A stretch of DNA of 64,000 bases from Pseudolactococcus sp041800635 (GTDB lineage Bacteria; Bacillota; Bacilli; Lactobacillales; Streptococcaceae), in contig CP181259.1 in the NCBI GenBank assembly GCA_047833645.1, positions 2,108,001 through 2,172,000 of the forward strand, read 5' to 3'. Below, one piece after another: positions 51,486 through 60,103 of this stretch; position 1 is the first letter of the stretch; each line of letters begins with the position of its first letter. A program made the position numbers and the translations under genes. The notes under the pieces are model-generated. The model was not told where the DNA came from and did no database searches. It worked only from the letters and a program-made list of their open reading frames with translations.

Positions 51486-53102
51486 ATGACATTCGAGAAA
51501 AAATGGTGGCAGACGGCTGTTGCCTATCAAGTTTATCCGCGGAGTTATCAAGATTCTGATGGCGACGGGATTGGCGATATTAAAGGGATTACTAGCCGCC
51601 TTGATTATCTGGAAAAGCTCGGGGTGACAGCCATTTGGCTCAGTCCGGTGTATGCGAGTCCTATGGATGATAATGGCTATGATATCTCAGATTACGAAGA
51701 TATTGCTGGCATTTTTGGCGATATGGCAGCCATGGATGAACTTTTGGCGGAAGCTGATAAGCAAGGTATTAAAATCATCATGGATTTAGTGGTCAACCAT
51801 ACTTCTGATGAGCATGCGTGGTTTGTTGAGGCTAAAAAATCTAAGGATAATGCCTTCCGTGATTACTACGTTTGGCGCGATCAACCCAATGATTTAACGT
51901 CAGCTTTCTCAGGTTCTGCTTGGGAACTTGACGAGGCAAGTGGCCAATATTATCTCCATCTCTTCTCTAAAAAACAGCCCGACTTGAACTGGGAAAATGA
52001 GAAAGTGCGTCAAGCAGTCTATGATATGATGAATTTCTGGATTGATAAGGGCGTTGGCGGTTTCCGCATGGATGTGATTGATTTGATTGGGAAAATACCT
52101 GACGATGAAATCACAGGAAATGGTCCCAAACTGCATGATTACCTCCATGAAATGAATCAAGCGACTTTTGGCGATAAAGACTTATTGACAGTGGGCGAAA
52201 CTTGGGGGGCAACACCTGACATTGCTAAACTTTATTCAGCACCTGAGCGTGAAGAATTATCCATGGTCTTCCAGTTTGAACATGTCAGTTTGTCACACGA
52301 GCCTGATCAGCCTAAATGGGATGTCATCGACTTGGACAAGGCTAAATTTAAAGCGGTTATCTCTAAATGGCAGACAGATTTGGCGGTCGGTCAAGGCTGG
52401 AATTCACTCTTTTGGAATAACCATGACCTGCCACGTGCCATCTCGATCTGGGGCAATGATGGAGCATATCGTGTACAGTGTGCCAAAGCCTTTGCGATTT
52501 TGCTCCATCTCATGCGTGGGACGCCTTTCATTTATCAGGGTGAAGAAATTGGCATGACCAATTATCCCTTTGAAACGATTGACCAAGTCGAAGATATCGA
52601 ATCACTCAATATGTATGCGGAACGTCTGGCACAAGGCTACAAACCAGAAGACATCATGGCCAGCATTCGTGCCATAGGTCGCGATAACGCCCGCACACCC
52701 ATGCAATGGGATGCGACTGACCAGGCAGGTTTCACAACAGGGCAGTCCTGGCTAGCAGTCAATGCCAACTACCAAACCATCAATGTTGAAGCAGCTTTAG
52801 CCGATAAGGACTCCATTTTTTATACCTACCAGAAATTGATTGCCCTGCGTAAACAAAATGATTGGGTGGTTTATGGCGATTATGAGTTACTCGACACGTC
52901 TGATAACGTCTTTGCTTATCTCCGCCATTTTGAAGGCAAACAATACCTAGTCGTTGTCAATTTCTCTGATGAAGTGGCACATTTTGACAGTCAGTTTGTG
53001 GGTGGAAAAGGCATCATCGCCAACCGTCAAATTCCTAAAGATTTGACGCACGTAGCGCTTCAACCATGGGACGCTTTTGCAATTGAAGTGGCTTCAGAAT
53101 AA
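51486..53102 (+). CDS. dexB: Glucan 1,6-alpha-glucosidase (GH13_31)
   Basis: A 538-residue intracellular exo-enzyme that removes alpha-1,6-linked glucose from isomaltooligosaccharides and limit dextrins. Closely resembles streptococcal DexB: WLSPVYASPMDDNGYDISDYE, GFRMDVIDLIGK (nucleophile Asp), LLTVGETWG (Glu), NNHDLPRA (Asp), GRDNARTPMQWD. Own cre-containing promoter, GAGGAGG ribosome site before ATG 51486. Confidence 0.9.
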   Translation: MTFEKKWWQTAVAYQVYPRSYQDSDGDGIGDIKGITSRLDYLEKLGVTAIWLSPVYASPMDDNGYDISDYEDIAGIFGDMAAMDELLAEADKQGIKIIMDLVVNHTSDEHAWFVEAKKSKDNAFRDYYVWRDQPNDLTSAFSGSAWELDEASGQYYLHLFSKKQPDLNWENEKVRQAVYDMMNFWIDKGVGGFRMDVIDLIGKIPDDEITGNGPKLHDYLHEMNQATFGDKDLLTVGETWGATPDIAKLYSAPEREELSMVFQFEHVSLSHEPDQPKWDVIDLDKAKFKAVISKWQTDLAVGQGWNSLFWNNHDLPRAISIWGNDGAYRVQCAKAFAILLHLMRGTPFIYQGEEIGMTNYPFETIDQVEDIESLNMYAERLAQGYKPEDIMASIRAIGRDNARTPMQWDATDQAGFTTGQSWLAVNANYQTINVEAALADKDSIFYTYQKLIALRKQNDWVVYGDYELLDTSDNVFAYLRHFEGKQYLVVVNFSDEVAHFDSQFVGGKGIIANRQIPKDLTHVALQPWDAFAIEVASE

Positions 53103-53126
53103 GTTTGACAGTTTAACATAAAAATT

Positions 53127-53262
53127 GAGACTGGGACAAAAGTCCAAATTCGCTAGATTTTGGACACTGTTAAAATACAAAAACCGTATGAAATCAACGT
53201 TTTTAAAAACGAATTTCATGCGGTTTTCATATTTCTGAGACTTTTGTCCCAGCCTCTTTTTT
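53127..53262. repeat. Long palindromic intergenic element, terminator-like
   Basis: Outer arms GAGACTGGGACAAAAGTC (53127-53144) and GACTTTTGTCCCAGCCTC (53239-53256), then TTTTTT. Inside are an arm GTCCAAA/TTTGGAC and an arm AAAACCGTATGAAAT/ATTTCATGCGGTTTT. Similar GGGACAAAAGTC palindromes occur between genes in streptococci and enterococci (from memory). Probably a terminator and perhaps a non-autonomous repeat. Confidence 0.7.
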
Positions 53263-53326
53263 GTCAGAAAAAAATGGTCAGACTGTGGTGAAGCAATATA
53301 TAAGTTTTAAATGATAAGAGTTTTCC

Positions 53327-53373
53327 TTGACAATGCAATCGGTTGCATAGTATAATGGTTGCAAACGATGACA
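53327..53373 (+). promoter_or_regulatory. Alpha-glucosidase promoter with two operators
   Basis: TTGACA (53327-53332), 18-bp spacer containing the perfect operator TGCAATCGGTTGCA (53334-53347), TATAAT (53351-53356), then a second, weaker site TGCAAACGATGACA (53360-53373). Confidence 0.75.
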
Positions 53374-53391
53374 TAAAAAATGGAGTGACAC

Positions 53392-55014
53392 ATGAAAAGT
53401 AATTGGTTTAAACAAGCAGTAGGCTATCAGATTTATCCCAAATCATTTCGCGATACTAATGGTGATGGCATTGGGGATATCAATGGAATTATCGAAAAGT
53501 TGCCTTATCTAAAAGACTTGGGCGTTGATTTTATCTGGATCAATCCAATCTATAAAAGTCCACAGTTTGATGGGGGTTATGATATTTCTGATTACTATGC
53601 CTTGGATGAAGAACGTTTCGGGACGATGGCTAATTTGCAAAACTTGATCATGCAAGCGCATTCAATGGGTATGAAGGTCATCATGGATTTAGTCGTCAAT
53701 CATACGTCGGATCAACATCCTTGGTTTATCGAGAGTCGCAAGTCCAAGGACAATCCTTATCGTGACTATTACCATTGGCAGCCAGCGACACCGGATCACT
53801 TGCCCAATAACTGGATTTCATTTTTTGGTGGTAGCACTTGGACCATTGATGAAACGACGGGCGAAGCCTATTTTCACGTTTTTGCTAAAGAACAGCCCGA
53901 TTTGAATTGGCATAATCCTAAGGTGCGCGAGGAGATTTATGCCATGGTCCGTTGGTGGCTGGAGCAAGGCATTGATGGCTTTAGATTAGATGCGATTAGT
54001 CATATTGAAAAAGCGCCTTGGGATTTTGAAATTAAATCCTTTAAAGATAATGACCCTTGGGAACCTTTCATGAATGTCGCTGGTATCGAAGCTTACATGG
54101 CAGAATTTAAGAAGATTTTTGATGAATTTGATGCATTGACAGTCGGAGAAGCTAGTGGTGTCTCTAGCAAGGAAGCGCCAAATTGGACGGATGATCAGGG
54201 TTACATTGATATGATCTTTGAACTGGAGCATACTGTTAAAGATGACGAAGGTCAAGGTGATCTCATCAGTTTTAAAGACACGATTATGCGGTGGCAGGAA
54301 GACTTACTGGATCGCGGATGGAATGCGCCTTATTTGGAGAATCATGATCAACCGCGCGTAATTGATGTTCTAGGAGACGGTACGAAAGCATCGGCTAAAG
54401 CACTAGCGGTTGCTTATATGTTACTTCGAGGCACGCCTTTTATCTATCAAGGCCAAGAAATCGGCATGACAAACTTTAACTATACAAATATCTCACAAGT
54501 CGATGCTACTGATACGATCTACTTATACAATGAAAAACTAGCAGAAGGCTTATCAGAAGAGGCAGCGCTTAAGGCAGCAACAGTGAATTCTCGTGACCAC
54601 TCTCGGACACCAATGCAATGGGAAGCAACTGAAAACGCTGGTTTTACCGATGGTAAACCTTGGTTAGTCATCAATCCTAATTATCTGGAAAGAAATGTCG
54701 CAGCAGCACAAGCTGATCCAGACTCAATCTTAAATCTCTACAAATATCTGATTCAACTTCGTCATGAGCACCAAGATATCTCCGATGGTGGCATTAAATT
54801 TTTATGCCCAGACCATCCGACTGTTTTAGCCTACGAGCGAGGTGATTTCTTAATCGTGACAAATTTGTCTGAAACACCTACAAGTATTAGCTTTGATGCA
54901 CCTTTGCATGACTATCAAGATATGATCACACAAGCACCTGTACCGGATCAATTAGCTTTATCTTTAGCTGGCTGGGATTATCGTATTTACAGGAAAAATA
55001 GAAAAACAGCTTGA
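53392..55014 (+). CDS. malL: Oligo-1,6-glucosidase / alpha-glucosidase (GH13_31)
   Basis: A 540-residue intracellular alpha-glucosidase. Motifs are DLVVNHTSDQHPWF, GFRLDAISHIEK (nucleophile Asp), LTVGEASGVSS (Glu) and LENHDQPR (Asp). The Val after MDL in the second conserved region is typical of alpha-1,6-acting members. Splits isomaltose-type oligosaccharides to glucose. Controlled by a MalR-type double operator. GGAG precedes ATG 53392. The exact linkage preference is not certain. Confidence 0.85.
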   Translation: MKSNWFKQAVGYQIYPKSFRDTNGDGIGDINGIIEKLPYLKDLGVDFIWINPIYKSPQFDGGYDISDYYALDEERFGTMANLQNLIMQAHSMGMKVIMDLVVNHTSDQHPWFIESRKSKDNPYRDYYHWQPATPDHLPNNWISFFGGSTWTIDETTGEAYFHVFAKEQPDLNWHNPKVREEIYAMVRWWLEQGIDGFRLDAISHIEKAPWDFEIKSFKDNDPWEPFMNVAGIEAYMAEFKKIFDEFDALTVGEASGVSSKEAPNWTDDQGYIDMIFELEHTVKDDEGQGDLISFKDTIMRWQEDLLDRGWNAPYLENHDQPRVIDVLGDGTKASAKALAVAYMLLRGTPFIYQGQEIGMTNFNYTNISQVDATDTIYLYNEKLAEGLSEEAALKAATVNSRDHSRTPMQWEATENAGFTDGKPWLVINPNYLERNVAAAQADPDSILNLYKYLIQLRHEHQDISDGGIKFLCPDHPTVLAYERGDFLIVTNLSETPTSISFDAPLHDYQDMITQAPVPDQLALSLAGWDYRIYRKNRKTA

Positions 55015-55060
55015 CGTGCAAACGGTTGCGTGGTAAACTATAAGAGTGAAACCGATTGCA
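55011..55060 (+). promoter_or_regulatory. mapA promoter with two operators
   Basis: TTGACG (55011-55016, over the malL stop), 17-bp spacer made of operator TGCAAACGGTTGCG and three further bases, TAAACT (55034-55039), and a second site TGAAACCGATTGCA (55047-55060). Confidence 0.75.
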
Positions 55061-55169
55061 TTAAAAAGCTCCTAATCCGGCGTAACAATGCCGAAAGAAT
55101 TGAAAACACCAAATGCAATTAATGCACTTAAATTAAAGTACTTAAAATGAATGAGTGAGGAAATCAACA

Positions 55170-57437
55170 ATGAATCAAATCAAACGTATTATGGCGATTG
55201 ACCCATGGCAAATTAAATCAGACACACTAGAAATCGAAGATAGACGCTTACAAGAATCTTTAACAGCCATTGGCAATGGCTATATGGGCATGCGTGGTAA
55301 TTTTGCTGAAACTTACTCTGGTGATATGCACCAAGGTTTTTATTTAGCAGGTGTTTGGTATCCTGACAAAACACGTGTTGGTTGGTGGAAAAATGGCTAC
55401 CCAGAATATTTTGGCAAGGCAATCAATGCCCTCAATATTGCTAAAATCAAACTCGTCATTGATGGCGCAGAAGTAGATTTGGCAACTGAGTCGATTAGCG
55501 ATTTTAATATCTCGCTTGATATGGCAAAAGGCACGCTCAGCTATACTTACGTTGTGCGTGGTGTCAAAGTTTCTGCTGAACGCTTTTTCTCAGCTGATAT
55601 TTTAGAGCTTGCCGTTTTTGCCTTTATGTTTGAAACAGTTGATGGCCAAGACCACAAGATTCAAATTGATGCGATCATCGATGCGGACGTTAAAAATGAA
55701 GATGCCAACTACGATGAACAGTTCTGGAACATCCTAGATAAAGGTCAGACAAATAACGGGTCATACATCGCAACGCAAACAATCGAAAATCCATTTGACG
55801 TGGACCAATTTACCGTTGTTGCCAGTCAAACCTTTGCAGGAAACTTTGAGGCAGTTGGGCAAACGACAGCTGAAAAAACAATCTTCAACAGCTTTGAACA
55901 AACAGTCACAGTTGGTGACGTTTTAACATTTGAAAAACGTGTTGTTGTGACGACAAGTCGTGACTATGCTGATTTAGCAGAAGTTAAAGCTGGTAACCAA
56001 GCTGTCGTTGAAAAATCTGTTCAAACGCAAGATTATAACAGTCTTTATCAAGCACAAGTAGCTGCTTGGGGCAAACGTTGGGACATTGCAGATGTCGTGA
56101 TTGAAGGCTCTGATGAAGCCCAACAAGGTATTCGCTTCAACCTTTTCCAACTTTTCTCAACTTACTACGGTGAAGATGAACGCCTCAACATTGGACCTAA
56201 AGGATTTACTGGAGAAAAATATGGTGGCGCAACCTACTGGGATACAGAAGCTTACGCTGTCCCACTTTATCTCTCTTTAGCAGATGAAAAAGTGACGAAA
56301 AATCTCTTGAAATATCGTCGCCAACAATTGCCGCAAGCCCAACATAATGCCCGTCAACAAGGCCTTAAAGGTGCCTTGTATCCAATGGTAACCTTTACAG
56401 GCGTTGAGTGCCATAACGAGTGGGAAATTACCTTTGAAGAAATCCACCGTAACGGCGCGATTCCATATGCTATTTACAACTATACCAACTATACAGGTGA
56501 CGAAACATACTTGGCGCATGAAGGTCTCGATGTCCTCGTCGAAGTGGCTCGTTTTTGGGCAGACCGTGTCCACTATTCAGCACGTAATGACAAATACATG
56601 ATCCATGGTGTCACTGGACCTAACGAGTATGAAAACAACATCAACAACAACTGGTATACAAATACACTGGCTGCTTGGGTCTTAAGCTATACATCAGAAA
56701 GTTTGGCTAAACACAGCCGTGCTGATCTCAATGTTACAGCGGAAGAATTGGCAAAATGGTCAGAAATCGTTGACAAGATGTACTATCCATATGATGAAAA
56801 AGAAGGCGTCTTTGTACAACATGATGGCTTTATGGATAAAGACCTTCGACCAGTTTCAGCCTTGGATGCGACAGATTTACCACTCAACCAAAACTGGTCT
56901 TGGGATAAAATTCTGCGCTCACCATTTATCAAACAAGCCGATGTGCTACAAGGCATTTATTTCTTTGGTAACCAATTCTCATTAGAAGAAAAACGCCGCA
57001 ACTTTGATTTCTATGAACCAATGACGGTGCATGAAAGTTCACTTTCACCATCCATTCACGCCATTCTTGCTGCTGAACTTGGCAAAGAAGCCAAAGCAGT
57101 AGAAATGTATGGTCGGACAGCACGTCTTGACTTGGATAATTATAACAACGATACAGAAGATGGTCTGCACATCACGTCAATGACAGGTTCATGGTTAGCC
57201 ATCGTTCAAGGCTTTGCCCAAATGAAAACATGGGACGGTAAACTCAGCTTTGCACCATTCTTACCAAGCGATTGGACGGGCTATACCTTCCACATCAACT
57301 ATCGTGGTCGCCTTTTGAAAATTGAAGTGACTGAAAATGTCACGGTCAGCTTGCTATCTGGAGAAGCTTTGAACCTGGAAGTCTATGGTCAATCAGTTGA
57401 ATTGACGTCTAGTTATACTGTGAAAGTAGGTGGTTAA
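55170..57437 (+). CDS. mapA: Maltose phosphorylase (GH65)
   Basis: A 755-residue GH65 enzyme that splits maltose with inorganic phosphate into glucose and beta-glucose 1-phosphate. Family regions are GNGYMGMRGNFAETYSGD near the N-terminus, FTGVECHNEWEITFEEIHRNGAIPYAI with the catalytic Glu, and VTGPNEYENNINNNWYTN. GAGGAAATC precedes ATG 55170; a GTG at 55155 starts a longer frame but overlaps that ribosome site. Followed directly by pgmB. Confidence 0.95.
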   Translation: MNQIKRIMAIDPWQIKSDTLEIEDRRLQESLTAIGNGYMGMRGNFAETYSGDMHQGFYLAGVWYPDKTRVGWWKNGYPEYFGKAINALNIAKIKLVIDGAEVDLATESISDFNISLDMAKGTLSYTYVVRGVKVSAERFFSADILELAVFAFMFETVDGQDHKIQIDAIIDADVKNEDANYDEQFWNILDKGQTNNGSYIATQTIENPFDVDQFTVVASQTFAGNFEAVGQTTAEKTIFNSFEQTVTVGDVLTFEKRVVVTTSRDYADLAEVKAGNQAVVEKSVQTQDYNSLYQAQVAAWGKRWDIADVVIEGSDEAQQGIRFNLFQLFSTYYGEDERLNIGPKGFTGEKYGGATYWDTEAYAVPLYLSLADEKVTKNLLKYRRQQLPQAQHNARQQGLKGALYPMVTFTGVECHNEWEITFEEIHRNGAIPYAIYNYTNYTGDETYLAHEGLDVLVEVARFWADRVHYSARNDKYMIHGVTGPNEYENNINNNWYTNTLAAWVLSYTSESLAKHSRADLNVTAEELAKWSEIVDKMYYPYDEKEGVFVQHDGFMDKDLRPVSALDATDLPLNQNWSWDKILRSPFIKQADVLQGIYFFGNQFSLEEKRRNFDFYEPMTVHESSLSPSIHAILAAELGKEAKAVEMYGRTARLDLDNYNNDTEDGLHITSMTGSWLAIVQGFAQMKTWDGKLSFAPFLPSDWTGYTFHINYRGRLLKIEVTENVTVSLLSGEALNLEVYGQSVELTSSYTVKVGG

Positions 57438-57438
57438 G

Positions 57439-58101
57439 ATGTTTCAAGCAGTATTATTTGATCTCGATGGTGTCATTACAGACACTGCAGAATATCATTT
57501 TTTAGCCTGGGAAAAATTGGCCCAGGAAATTGGGATTAAGATTGACCGTGAGTTCAACGAAAATTTAAAAGGTGTCTCACGTGAAGAATCCTTGCGTCGT
57601 ATTTTAGAACATGGTGGCAAGGAAAATGACTATACAGCAGAAGAATTTGCTGCTATGGCCAAACTTAAAAATGATAACTATGTTGAGATGATTCAAGCGG
57701 TGTCACCAAAAGATGTCTATCCTGGTATTTTACAACTACTTCAGGATTTACGGGGACAAGGCATTAAAATTGCTCTGGCATCCGCTTCAAAAAATGGCCC
57801 TTTCTTACTCGACCAGATGCAATTGACAGATTATTTTGATGCCATTGCCGATCCGGCCAAAGTGGCCGCAAGCAAACCAGCACCAGATATTTTCATCGCT
57901 GCTGCTGAAGGTGTTGGCGTAGATGTGAGTCAAGCCATCGGGATTGAAGATGCTTATTCTGGCATTGCAGCGATTAAAGCGGCGCATGCCTTGCCGATCG
58001 GTGTCGGGAAAGCAGATGTCTTAGGTGCAGACATCGCGCTAGTTGCGGATACTAGCCAATTAACCCTTGATTTTTTAAAGAAAGTATGGGAAAATAAATA
58101 G
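57439..58101 (+). CDS. pgmB: Beta-phosphoglucomutase
   Basis: Converts beta-glucose 1-phosphate from maltose phosphorylase into glucose 6-phosphate. 220 residues. HAD nucleophile Asp8 and acid/base Asp10 in FDLDGVITDTAEYH; cap domain 15-90; SASKNG; KPAPDIF and GIEDAYSG carrying the metal-binding Glu and Asp. Starts 1 bp after mapA; GTAGGTGG is the ribosome site. The reading frame from a GTG at 57430 is less likely. Confidence 0.95.
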   Translation: MFQAVLFDLDGVITDTAEYHFLAWEKLAQEIGIKIDREFNENLKGVSREESLRRILEHGGKENDYTAEEFAAMAKLKNDNYVEMIQAVSPKDVYPGILQLLQDLRGQGIKIALASASKNGPFLLDQMQLTDYFDAIADPAKVAASKPAPDIFIAAAEGVGVDVSQAIGIEDAYSGIAAIKAAHALPIGVGKADVLGADIALVADTSQLTLDFLKKVWENK

Positions 58102-58107
58102 TTAGAG

Positions 58108-58138
58108 AACGGAAACGCTTTCAAGTCGTTTTCCGTTT
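58108..58138 (+). terminator. pgmB terminator
   Basis: AACGGAAACG and CGTTTTCCGTT followed by T-run. The left arm also resembles a cre (CGGAAACGCTTTCA, 58110-58123), probably by chance. Confidence 0.75.
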
Positions 58139-58190
58139 TTCTGCTTATTATAAAAAAGATAGATGTTTTAATTAATAACAAATTGAAGTG

Positions 58191-58283
58191 ATGATAAGAA
58201 AGACTTTGAGCGAACTATGGTTGATAAATGCTCTCGTTTGGCTGCAGCACAAACGTAGGTCAAGTTTTAAGCTTTTTTATCAT
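58191..58283 (+). repeat. Structured repeat, copy 2 (upstream of malR)
   Basis: Outer stem ATGATAAGAAAG (58191-58202) with CTTTTTTATCAT (58272-58283), one G-U. Shares AAAGACTTTGA, GTTTGGC, CGTAGG and CAAGTTT with the repeat at 40798-40885. It ends 21 bases before the malR ATG. Confidence 0.6.
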
Positions 58284-58304
58284 GAAAGCGCAGAAAGGGG
58301 AAAT

Positions 58305-59279
58305 ATGGCAGTTACGATAAAAGATGTGGCCAAGCGCGCAGGGGTCAATGCGTCAACGGTCAGTCGGGCGATTCATAATCACTCGTCGATTTCTGATAAG
58401 ACCAAAGAAAAGGTCAAGAAGGCTATGGCTGATCTGGGCTATTCGCGTAATTCTGCAGCACAGATGTTAGCCAGTGGTAAGGCAGGGGCGATTGGTGTGA
58501 TTTTTCCACCGATTGCCAATAAGTCTGAGCAGCCCTTTTTCATGAAAATTTTGACAGCCATTAACGAAGAAGCGCGTGAAAACAAAATCACGGTTTCAAT
58601 CGCTTCCGGCCATACCAATGAAGAGCTCTTGAGTCAAGTCAGAGTCATGTACCAGGAAAAACGTGTCGATGGCTTTATCGTGCTCTATGCTGGGGAAGCG
58701 GACGATGTGCGAAATTATCTTTTGGCCGATGAGATTCCTTTTGTCATTGTTGGGACGCCTATCGAGCGGGCCAATGAGATCACGGCGGTCGATAATGATA
58801 ACAAACTGATGGGAGCTGAGGCTGCCCAGTATCTGGCGAGTTTGGGGCACAAAAAGTTAACTTTTGTGACAAATACAGATCAGAGTGAGGTCTTTCGTGA
58901 GCGCTATCGTGGTTTTGCGGATAAGGTGCAGGCGCTTGGGCTTAGCGGTCAGTTGCTAAATACGACAGAGCAGCTGACGAAAGGCGGTGCCACAGCGCTT
59001 GTCGTTTTAGATGATATTCTCGCCATTAAAGTGATTCAAGGACTGACAGAGCGTGGGATTACGGTGCCTGATGATATTTCGGTGATTTCCTTTAATAATT
59101 CTGTTTTTGCCAGTCTGATTCACCCTTATTTGACGACTTTTGACATCAATATCACGCAACTGGGGCATCGTTCCGTGCAGAAACTCCTGCATTTATTGGC
59201 AGATCCAGATGATTTTAAAGAAAAAGTGACCGTGCCTTTTGAACTTAAGGTGCGCGAATCAACAAAAGCTGTCGACTGA
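58305..59279 (+). CDS. malR: LacI-family regulator, probably MalR
   Basis: A 324-residue LacI/GalR repressor. N-terminal HTH (TIKDVAKRAGVNASTVSRAIHNHSSIS, residues 3-29), hinge, and a periplasmic-binding-like sensor domain ending RSVQKLLHLL. LacI proteins bind TGCAA-N4-TTGCA-type palindromes, which is just what the neighbouring sugar promoters carry. Start at 58305 by AAAGGGG; an upstream frame runs into the structured repeat. Inducer is presumably maltose or a derivative. Confidence 0.88.
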   Translation: MAVTIKDVAKRAGVNASTVSRAIHNHSSISDKTKEKVKKAMADLGYSRNSAAQMLASGKAGAIGVIFPPIANKSEQPFFMKILTAINEEARENKITVSIASGHTNEELLSQVRVMYQEKRVDGFIVLYAGEADDVRNYLLADEIPFVIVGTPIERANEITAVDNDNKLMGAEAAQYLASLGHKKLTFVTNTDQSEVFRERYRGFADKVQALGLSGQLLNTTEQLTKGGATALVVLDDILAIKVIQGLTERGITVPDDISVISFNNSVFASLIHPYLTTFDINITQLGHRSVQKLLHLLADPDDFKEKVTVPFELKVRESTKAVD

Positions 59280-59296
59280 CGGCTTTTTATGTTTAT

Positions 59297-59318
59297 CTTA
59301 AGTCTTTTAAGGTAAAAT
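59297..59318 (+). promoter_or_regulatory. Possible CiaR box and -10 of ciaRH
   Basis: CTTAAG (59297-59302) and TTTAAG (59306-59311), then TAAAAT (59313-59318). The gap between the repeats is 3, not the 5 of the pneumococcal CiaR site, so this is weak. Confidence 0.3.
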
Positions 59319-59394
59319 AGTGTAAAATGAAAAGAAAGCAAGTGGATCAAAAAGGCCATCAGAGCCCGATGATCTAAGAGAGGTGACCCCATCG

Positions 59395-60066
59395 ATGATC
59401 AAAATCCTATTAGTAGAAGATGACCTATCTTTATCCAATTCCGTCTATGATTTTCTGGAAAATTTTGCAGATGTCGTCCAAGTTTTTGACGGCGACGAAG
59501 GTTTATATGAAGCAGAAATGAACATCTACGACATCATTTTGCTCGACCTCATGTTGCCCGAGAAAAACGGCTTTGAAGTTTTAGGCGAACTACGGGCCAA
59601 GGGCATCAAAACGCCTGTCCTGATCATGACCGCCAAGGAAAGCCTAGATGATAAAATGCACGGCTTTGAAATCGGTGCAGACGACTATCTGACCAAACCC
59701 TTCTATCTGGAAGAGCTGAAAGCCCGAATTCAAGCCCTGCTCAAACGCTCCGGTAAACTCGAAGACACCTCGACCATCAAATATGGCGACACCCTCGTCG
59801 TCAATACCGCCAATAATCAGGTGACCATCTCCGGCAAACCCGTCGAAATCCTCGGCAAAGAGTTTGTCCTGCTCCTCTATTTCCTGCAAAACCGCAACGT
59901 CATTTTGCCCAAAGAGCAGATTTTCGACCGGATTTGGGGCTTTGATAGCGACACCACCGTCACCGTCGTAGAAGTCTACATGTCGAAATTACGCAAGAAA
60001 CTCAAAGGCACAGAGTTTGCGGAGAACCTTGCCACCCTGCGCAATGTCGGTTATATTTTAAGATAG
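59395..60066 (+). CDS. ciaR: OmpR-family response regulator (CiaR-like)
   Basis: A 223-residue regulator. Receiver domain with acidic pocket EDD at 8-10, phospho-acceptor Asp in ILLDLMLPEKNGFEVL (about 51) and the TAKESLDDK/KP region; C-terminal winged helix with WGFDSDTTVTVVEVYMSKLRKKLKG. The WGFDSDTT...VEVY stretch matches pneumococcal CiaR by memory. In streptococci CiaRH controls competence, wall homeostasis and stress. Start ATG 59395 with GAGAGGTG upstream, preferred over GTG 59383. Confidence 0.88.
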   Translation: MIKILLVEDDLSLSNSVYDFLENFADVVQVFDGDEGLYEAEMNIYDIILLDLMLPEKNGFEVLGELRAKGIKTPVLIMTAKESLDDKMHGFEIGADDYLTKPFYLEELKARIQALLKRSGKLEDTSTIKYGDTLVVNTANNQVTISGKPVEILGKEFVLLLYFLQNRNVILPKEQIFDRIWGFDSDTTVTVVEVYMSKLRKKLKGTEFAENLATLRNVGYILR

Positions 60067-60103
60067 GACCTGACCTTATGACAAAAGATAAAACACAGAA
60101 CGC

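Noticed and set aside
58110..58123. cre site after pgmB
   Set aside because: It matches with one mismatch but is the arm of the pgmB terminator and not near a promoter.
59297..59311. Classical CiaR site TTTAAG-N5-TTTAAG
   Set aside because: The half-sites are 3 bases apart and one has a mismatch; kept only as a weak feature.
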